Of a stretch of 64,000 bases of DNA, positions 59,744-64,000 are shown one piece after another. Below the pieces are notes generated by a model. That model was not told the origin of the DNA, ran no database searches, and saw only the letters and a program-made list of their open reading frames with translations. The DNA lies in the NCBI RefSeq assembly GCF_001592745.1, contig NZ_LUKD01000001.1, forward strand, positions 1,756,848-1,820,847, given 5' to 3'. Position 1 is the first letter of the stretch. The number at the start of each line of letters is the position of its first letter. The stretch comes from Bdellovibrio bacteriovorus. GTDB lineage: Bacteria; Bdellovibrionota; Bdellovibrionia; Bdellovibrionales; Bdellovibrionaceae. The position numbers and the translations under genes are program-made.

Positions 59744-60550
59744 TTACGATGGCTCAACAGATTTATAGGCTTCGATCTTCATTTCAATGGAATAGTCTTT
59801 CGATGCTTCCTTCAATGGCGCCAGCAACCAGCTCCACTCCTTCACTTTTTCGTATCCAGAAAAATTAACAGGATAGTGGCCTTTGTAAATCTCGTCGCCT
59901 TTGGGGTCGCGATAAGTGACTTCGCGGTCGGCATAGATAAGTTTTGTGCCTTTGCAGGCGCTTAAATTTTTAAGATGGATTTCCGCAAAGCCCGTACAAA
60001 GCACGTCTTTTTCTTCCAGAGTCAATGCGCGTTTGATTTTCTTTTCAATGGCTTCAATCGGAAGAAGGGCCAACTGTGAAAGAAGATTCCCTGACACAAT
60101 GAGGTCGGCGTCGAAATTAAAAAGTGTTTCTTGAGCCAGTTTGTCTTTCAGCTCGTAAAGATCTTCAAGGCTTTGCAGGTTCTCTAAACTTGCTAAACTG
60201 CCAGATAGATCTTGTGTGATGAGCTTCACTCGTGAAGTTCTTTTAGCCAACAAATGATGACGGATCGGGTGAATCACATCCACCAAAGTGATCGATTCAA
60301 AGTTCTTTTCTAAAAGATGCATGGGGATTTCGTGTAGGTGGGCGCTTCCCAAAATCACGACGGACTTTTTTCTAGGCAAGGCCTTAACCGTAGCTAAAAA
60401 CAAATCCTGACAATTCTTAAGATGCGGAAGCCAGGCTTTTTTGCAGCGGTGATAACGGGCTTGCAAAGCGATGGATTGATAAAGAAAGCCATATTTTTTG
60501 GCGATGGCAGACGTGGGTGTAAAAAGAAAAATAAAGGCTTCGCGAATCAT
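59744..60550 (-). CDS. Rossmann-like protein, possible methyltransferase
   Basis: The 268-residue protein has a start with hydrophobic helix MIREAFIFLFTPTSAIAKKY, then a beta-strand/loop reminiscent of SAM motif I (VVILGSAHLHEIPMHLL) and FESITLVDVIHPIRHH with an acidic end of strand 2. Later VYTFNFDADLIVSGNLLSQLALLP-like sequence may be motif IV. No typical GxGxG. I cannot assign a function. The end converges on the repeat region. Confidence 0.5.
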   Translation of the reverse strand: MIREAFIFLFTPTSAIAKKYGFLYQSIALQARYHRCKKAWLPHLKNCQDLFLATVKALPRKKSVVILGSAHLHEIPMHLLEKNFESITLVDVIHPIRHHLLAKRTSRVKLITQDLSGSLASLENLQSLEDLYELKDKLAQETLFNFDADLIVSGNLLSQLALLPIEAIEKKIKRALTLEEKDVLCTGFAEIHLKNLSACKGTKLIYADREVTYRDPKGDEIYKGHYPVNFSGYEKVKEWSWLLAPLKEASKDYSIEMKIEAYKSVEPS

Positions 60551-60717
60551 TCTTAGGGGATACCAAAGATCTTCGGCAGGGTCATGGGTTTTTAGGCCCT
60601 GAATTTGCTCAATACCTCTTTATACGACATGAGTCTCAATTTAAGAGACTTTAGCCCACTATCTTTTAGACAGAGGGGCGCCATTTTTGCGCTCGTGGGG
60701 TTATGAGGAGTTTTTTC

Positions 60718-61584
60718 GTGTTGAAGTGGATGCAAACAGTGATTTTAGCTATGTCGATGGTTATGGGGTCTATGGCCCAAGCCTACCAATTGACGTGCAA
60801 CTGGGTGTTTTCCGAAGAAGTGGAGATCTTTCTTAATCCCGATTCGCCACAAAGAATTCTAAAAGCTATCGAGCAGTATAAAGCGATCATGGGGCTGACA
60901 GAATTTAACCATAAGCCAGGCTCCTTGGATCAAGCAAAAATAAATCTACAACATCTTTCACCGGAAAAGAAAGCGGAGCTGCATAAGCTCATTTCTGAGT
61001 ACTACAATGAAGTGAAGGCTTTAAAGTATAACAACGACGGTCCTTTTAAAACTTTCAAGCGTCATATTGATCTAGTTGTTGCTCGTGAAATCAATGCGGC
61101 GGAATTCTTCAAAGAGGCTATTTACAATAAAGGCCGTTCGCTGGAAGAAACATTAAGTGCTTATTACGAGCGCGTTCAGAAAATCACAAAGGTCCCTGTC
61201 GTACTTAAAGGAGAAGATGTTCTTTTAACGGCCATTCGCCTGCAAGATCGCTTCTTATCCGAGAGAGATAATACGATTGTTTTGTATGGCAGTTTTGTGA
61301 ATGGAAAAGCCTATTCTAAATCAAGCGACCTGGATTTCGCCGTCATGAACCCAAGACTCGAAACGCAGATGCGTGAGACCGAGCTTCTTGGTTTATTAAA
61401 AGAGTTCCCTTTATCGGAAGCCCAGGCTCATACAATCACTCCTGCGCAAGTGCATGGACTCGGCTCGATGAACCCTTTAGTTCTTATTGTGCGCAAGAAC
61501 TACATCGTCTTGCGTGTTTATGAAAACGGTCTGCATAAGGATTTCCAGAATAAAAATGTGAAGTTTCATGAGTTCTATTTCTAG
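60718..61584 (+). CDS. exported nucleotidyltransferase-fold protein
   Basis: The start is set at GTG 60718 because GAGGAG lies 7 nt upstream; an ATG at 60703 would contain that site in its codons. The first residues MLKWMQTVILAMSMVMGSMA and QA form a signal peptide. The mature protein has a helical part (about 30-160) and the nucleotidyltransferase core VLYGSFVNGKAYSKSSDLDF (GS-x-G-SSDLD, near 190), with paired Asp for metal; a third carboxylate is not clear. This fold is found in minimal nucleotidyltransferase toxins and aminoglycoside transferases but is normally cytoplasmic. A secreted one is unusual. Confidence 0.7.
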   Translation: MLKWMQTVILAMSMVMGSMAQAYQLTCNWVFSEEVEIFLNPDSPQRILKAIEQYKAIMGLTEFNHKPGSLDQAKINLQHLSPEKKAELHKLISEYYNEVKALKYNNDGPFKTFKRHIDLVVAREINAAEFFKEAIYNKGRSLEETLSAYYERVQKITKVPVVLKGEDVLLTAIRLQDRFLSERDNTIVLYGSFVNGKAYSKSSDLDFAVMNPRLETQMRETELLGLLKEFPLSEAQAHTITPAQVHGLGSMNPLVLIVRKNYIVLRVYENGLHKDFQNKNVKFHEFYF

Positions 61585-61607
61585 CTCTGTGGCGATCTTG
61601 CTGAAAA

Positions 61608-64000
61608 TTACTGAAGCGGCAACACCCGGGCGGCGCGAATATTAATCAATTCTCCGACTTTTTCGATTTGGCCATGAATTTCTAAAAGTGATCTTCCATA
61701 AATAGCTAAGCGATCTTTCTGATAAACATCCGGGTGAATCACGATATTCATAAAACCAAATTCATCTTCTAAGGTGATAAAGCACATGCCTTTCGCCGTT
61801 GGTGGTTTCTGCGTGACCGAAACCAATCCCGCCAAGCGCACTTTGGTTTTATTTTTCATGCGGGCAAGATCATCCGAAGAAAAATAGGGAACAAAACGTT
61901 TTGACACGAGTTCATTGTTTTTTTCTTTCAAGTAAGAACGCAGAACCGAAAGGGGATGAGAGTTCACTGAATACCCCTTCGTATCGTATTCGCGTCGCAA
62001 GCGATCCCAGTTCGACTCAAAAGGAATATTTTCTGTGTCGTCGTCATCTTCCTCGTCAACTTCGAATTGTTCTTTGGGAAGACCCCACAAAAAACTTTCT
62101 TGATCTAGGCTGAGACTTTCTAAGTGCCAAATCAGATCGCGCACATTTCCATTAAAGCACTCAAAAGCTCCGGCTGCGGCAAGCTTAAGTAAAGCACTGC
62201 GTGGAAGTTCGGTGCGGCGAATGAAGTCGGGAAGATCTTTGAAAGGGCCGTAAGCCTTGCGGGACTCTTCTACGCGACGAAGTAAAGCTTCAGGAAATCC
62301 AAAGATAGATCGCAGTCCCACACGCATGGGATGCAGTCCCGGTCCCATGCCCTCTAAAGTGTAATCATAGTTAGATCTTTGCACGCACAATGGAACAACC
62401 TGAACGCCATTTCTTTGCGCTTCGGCCACTAAAGTGCGGGGAGCATAAAATCCCATGGGCTGACTGTTTAAAAGCCCACACACGAAAACATCGGGGTGGT
62501 GTTTTTTAATGTAACAGCTTGCATAGGTTAAAAGAGCAAAGCTAGCCGCATGACTTTCAGGAAAACCATAGTTCGCAAAACCTTCAATAGTTTTATAAAT
62601 CTGTTCTCCGTATTCTTGACTGATTCCATGAGCGGCAAAACCATCCAAAATTCTTTTACGAATGCTTTCCATGGTTGAACGCTTCCGCCAAGCTGAAGAC
62701 ATAATACGACGAAGCTCATCGGCCTCACCCGGAGTAAATCCAGCCGTTGCGATCACGATCTTCATCACTTGTTCTTGAAAAATGGGAACTCCGTGAGTCT
62801 TTTCCAAAATAGGGATCAGATCATCATGAGCATAAGTGACTTTTTCTAAACCCTGACGGCGTTTTAAAAATGGATGAACCATGCCCCCTTGCAAAGGACC
62901 AGGACGAACCAGCGCCACTTCAATGACCAAATCGTAAAATGTCTTAGGCTTCATGCGAGGTAACGTCTGCATTTGGGCTCGAGACTCGATCTGAAAAACA
63001 CCGACGGTGTCGGCTTTGCCAATCATTTCATAAGTCGGGGCATCGTCTTCTTGAGAAAAAGAAGCTAAATTGAAATGCAGATTTTTATGATGTTTTAAAA
63101 GCTCAAAGCATTTACGTAAACATGTCAGCATGCCCAGACTTAGAACGTCGATTTTCATCAGCTTCAAGGTGGCGACATCGTCTTTATTCCACTGGATGAC
63201 GTAACGTCCATCCATCGTCGCTTTTTCGACGGGCACCATTTCTGTGATGGGATCTTGAGTGATCAGAAAACCACCCGTATGAATTCCCAAGTGACGGGGA
63301 AAGCCACGCAGTTGTTGTGAAAGATGTAAAAACATTTTCCAGTGATTAGGATCCGTCACACCGAAGCGAGCGGCGGATTCAGGTTCTAACAAACGACTGA
63401 TCCCGTCTCGACCCATAAATTTGGCCATCGCATTGACTTTATCTAAAGGAATACCAAAAACTTTCGCCGTTTCTCGAATCGCCATGCGAGAGCGATAACG
63501 AACGACAGTGCAGACCATAGCAGCATGGCGTTCATTGTACTTTTCATAGATATGCTGAATCACTTCTTCACGGCGACTGTGCTCAAAGTCGATATCAATA
63601 TCCGGCGGTTCGCGACGTTCACGAGAAATAAATCGTTCAAAGAGCAAAGAGATTTTTATCGGGTCCACTGAAGTAAGACCGATGCAATAACAAACCACCG
63701 AGTTCGCTGCAGATCCGCGACCTTGATATAAAATCCCCCGGCTTTTTGCGAAGTCGCAGATTTCTTTCAAAGTCAGAAAATAGTCTTCGTATTCAAGCTC
63801 TTTAATCAGCGCGAGTTCATACTCGATCTGACTGATGATTTTCTGGGAGACTCCTTCAGGATAACGTTCCTTTGCGCCCAGCAAAGCCAGATTGCGCAAG
63901 TGTTCTGAAGGCGTGGTGTTTTCGGGCAAATTCGAATGCGGATAGCGATAGCGAATTTCGTCCAAAGAAAAATTCACACGTCCGGCGATCTCCACAGTTT
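61608..64000 (-). CDS. dnaE2: error-prone DNA polymerase DnaE2-type (5-prime partial)
   Basis: Only the C-terminal ~797 residues are present; the N-terminus (PHP domain) is beyond the window edge. The polymerase Asp motif is PPDIDIDFEHSRREE, and conserved are ILYQGRGSAANSVVCYCIGLT, QGRGSAANSVVC-type sequence, and a C-terminal OB-like region (KVRLAGLVSVTQKPPTAKGMCFITLEDEFGFMNI, shown in pieces). The length and OB end fit DnaE2/ImuC used in damage-induced mutagenesis. A typical ImuA/ImuB partner might lie outside the window. Confidence 0.85.
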   Translation of the reverse strand, partial: TVEIAGRVNFSLDEIRYRYPHSNLPENTTPSEHLRNLALLGAKERYPEGVSQKIISQIEYELALIKELEYEDYFLTLKEICDFAKSRGILYQGRGSAANSVVCYCIGLTSVDPIKISLLFERFISRERREPPDIDIDFEHSRREEVIQHIYEKYNERHAAMVCTVVRYRSRMAIRETAKVFGIPLDKVNAMAKFMGRDGISRLLEPESAARFGVTDPNHWKMFLHLSQQLRGFPRHLGIHTGGFLITQDPITEMVPVEKATMDGRYVIQWNKDDVATLKLMKIDVLSLGMLTCLRKCFELLKHHKNLHFNLASFSQEDDAPTYEMIGKADTVGVFQIESRAQMQTLPRMKPKTFYDLVIEVALVRPGPLQGGMVHPFLKRRQGLEKVTYAHDDLIPILEKTHGVPIFQEQVMKIVIATAGFTPGEADELRRIMSSAWRKRSTMESIRKRILDGFAAHGISQEYGEQIYKTIEGFANYGFPESHAASFALLTYASCYIKKHHPDVFVCGLLNSQPMGFYAPRTLVAEAQRNGVQVVPLCVQRSNYDYTLEGMGPGLHPMRVGLRSIFGFPEALLRRVEESRKAYGPFKDLPDFIRRTELPRSALLKLAAAGAFECFNGNVRDLIWHLESLSLDQESFLWGLPKEQFEVDEEDDDDTENIPFESNWDRLRREYDTKGYSVNSHPLSVLRSYLKEKNNELVSKRFVPYFSSDDLARMKNKTKVRLAGLVSVTQKPPTAKGMCFITLEDEFGFMNIVIHPDVYQKDRLAIYGRSLLEIHGQIEKVGELINIRAARVLPLQ

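Noticed and set aside
1-64000. tRNA, rRNA, CRISPR or prophage genes
   Set aside because: No T-loop-like tRNA 3-prime ends, regular repeat-spacer array or phage structural gene set was seen; the fibre-like gene alone is not enough for a prophage.

Overview
The window looks like a chromosomal stretch of a Bdellovibrio-type predatory bacterium (Bdellovibrionota). This is inferred from the gene mix: a secreted fibre protein of the kind that is abundant in Bdellovibrio, an AmpG muropeptide importer next to an adenosine-deaminase-like enzyme (prey salvage), many small exported proteins of unknown function, several cyclic-di-GMP related proteins (YajQ, REC-GGDEF, PilZ), Ku/LigD end joining, a type III polyketide synthase and a predicted RpoN promoter. 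Coding is dense, with short gaps and many 1-4 bp stop/start overlaps. I saw no rRNA, tRNA, CRISPR array or prophage.

Layout. 0-4 kb: a 512-residue fibre protein and four small exported proteins, including a secreted SRPBCC-fold protein. 4-7.4 kb: small enzymes (methyltransferase, GNAT, DUF1801, DUF488, AAA ATPase). 7.4-10.8 kb: a leftward operon of NDH-2, type III polyketide synthase, a His-rich membrane protein and a GFA-like zinc protein. 10.9-14.9 kb: adenosine-deaminase-like protein with ampG, GNAT and HNH nuclease. 15-21.4 kb: slyD, yajQ, an RRM RNA-binding protein, then tesA-ybbA-ybbP and a Sua5-type tsaC. 21.5-31 kb: OlsB-like acyltransferase, ku-ligD-ppc, an exported protein, plsC-like acyltransferase, dinB, and a lipoprotein behind a near-perfect sigma-54 promoter. 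31.7-35 kb: membrane proteins, an MscS channel, an ArsC/Spx-like protein and speB. 35.2-39 kb: dipeptide/oligopeptide ABC transporter (binding protein and two permeases); its likely ATPase partners lie 17 kb away at 55.6-57.5 kb. 39.0-39.8 kb: a RAYT-type transposase gene between 40-bp inverted repeats. 39.8-44.3 kb: speA and leuS. 44.5-50.6 kb: diguanylate cyclase, CDF transporter, trmB, a DUF155-like protein, ferredoxin, trxB, response regulator. 50.8-54.3 kb: a two-gene subtilase unit whose propeptide is a separate protein, and a propeller-like lipoprotein. 54.7-64 kb: PilZ protein, dppD/F ATPases, phosphoglycolate phosphatase, OmpA lipoprotein, O-methyltransferase, an exported nucleotidyltransferase-fold protein, and the C-terminal part of a DnaE2-type polymerase that runs off the window.

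Themes. (1) Uptake and salvage: peptide transporter, AmpG, deaminase, PEP carboxylase. (2) DNA repair and mutagenesis: Ku, LigD, DinB, DnaE2. (3) Polyamine synthesis: SpeA makes agmatine, SpeB cleaves it to putrescine and urea. (4) Signalling by cyclic di-GMP. The most unusual items are a REP-like repeat family (head AGGTRCCTGCTTC) that sits directly on stop codons and is probably linked to the RAYT gene, the split propeptide/subtilase pair, the exported nucleotidyltransferase, the polyketide operon, and hairpins that include ribosome-binding sites.
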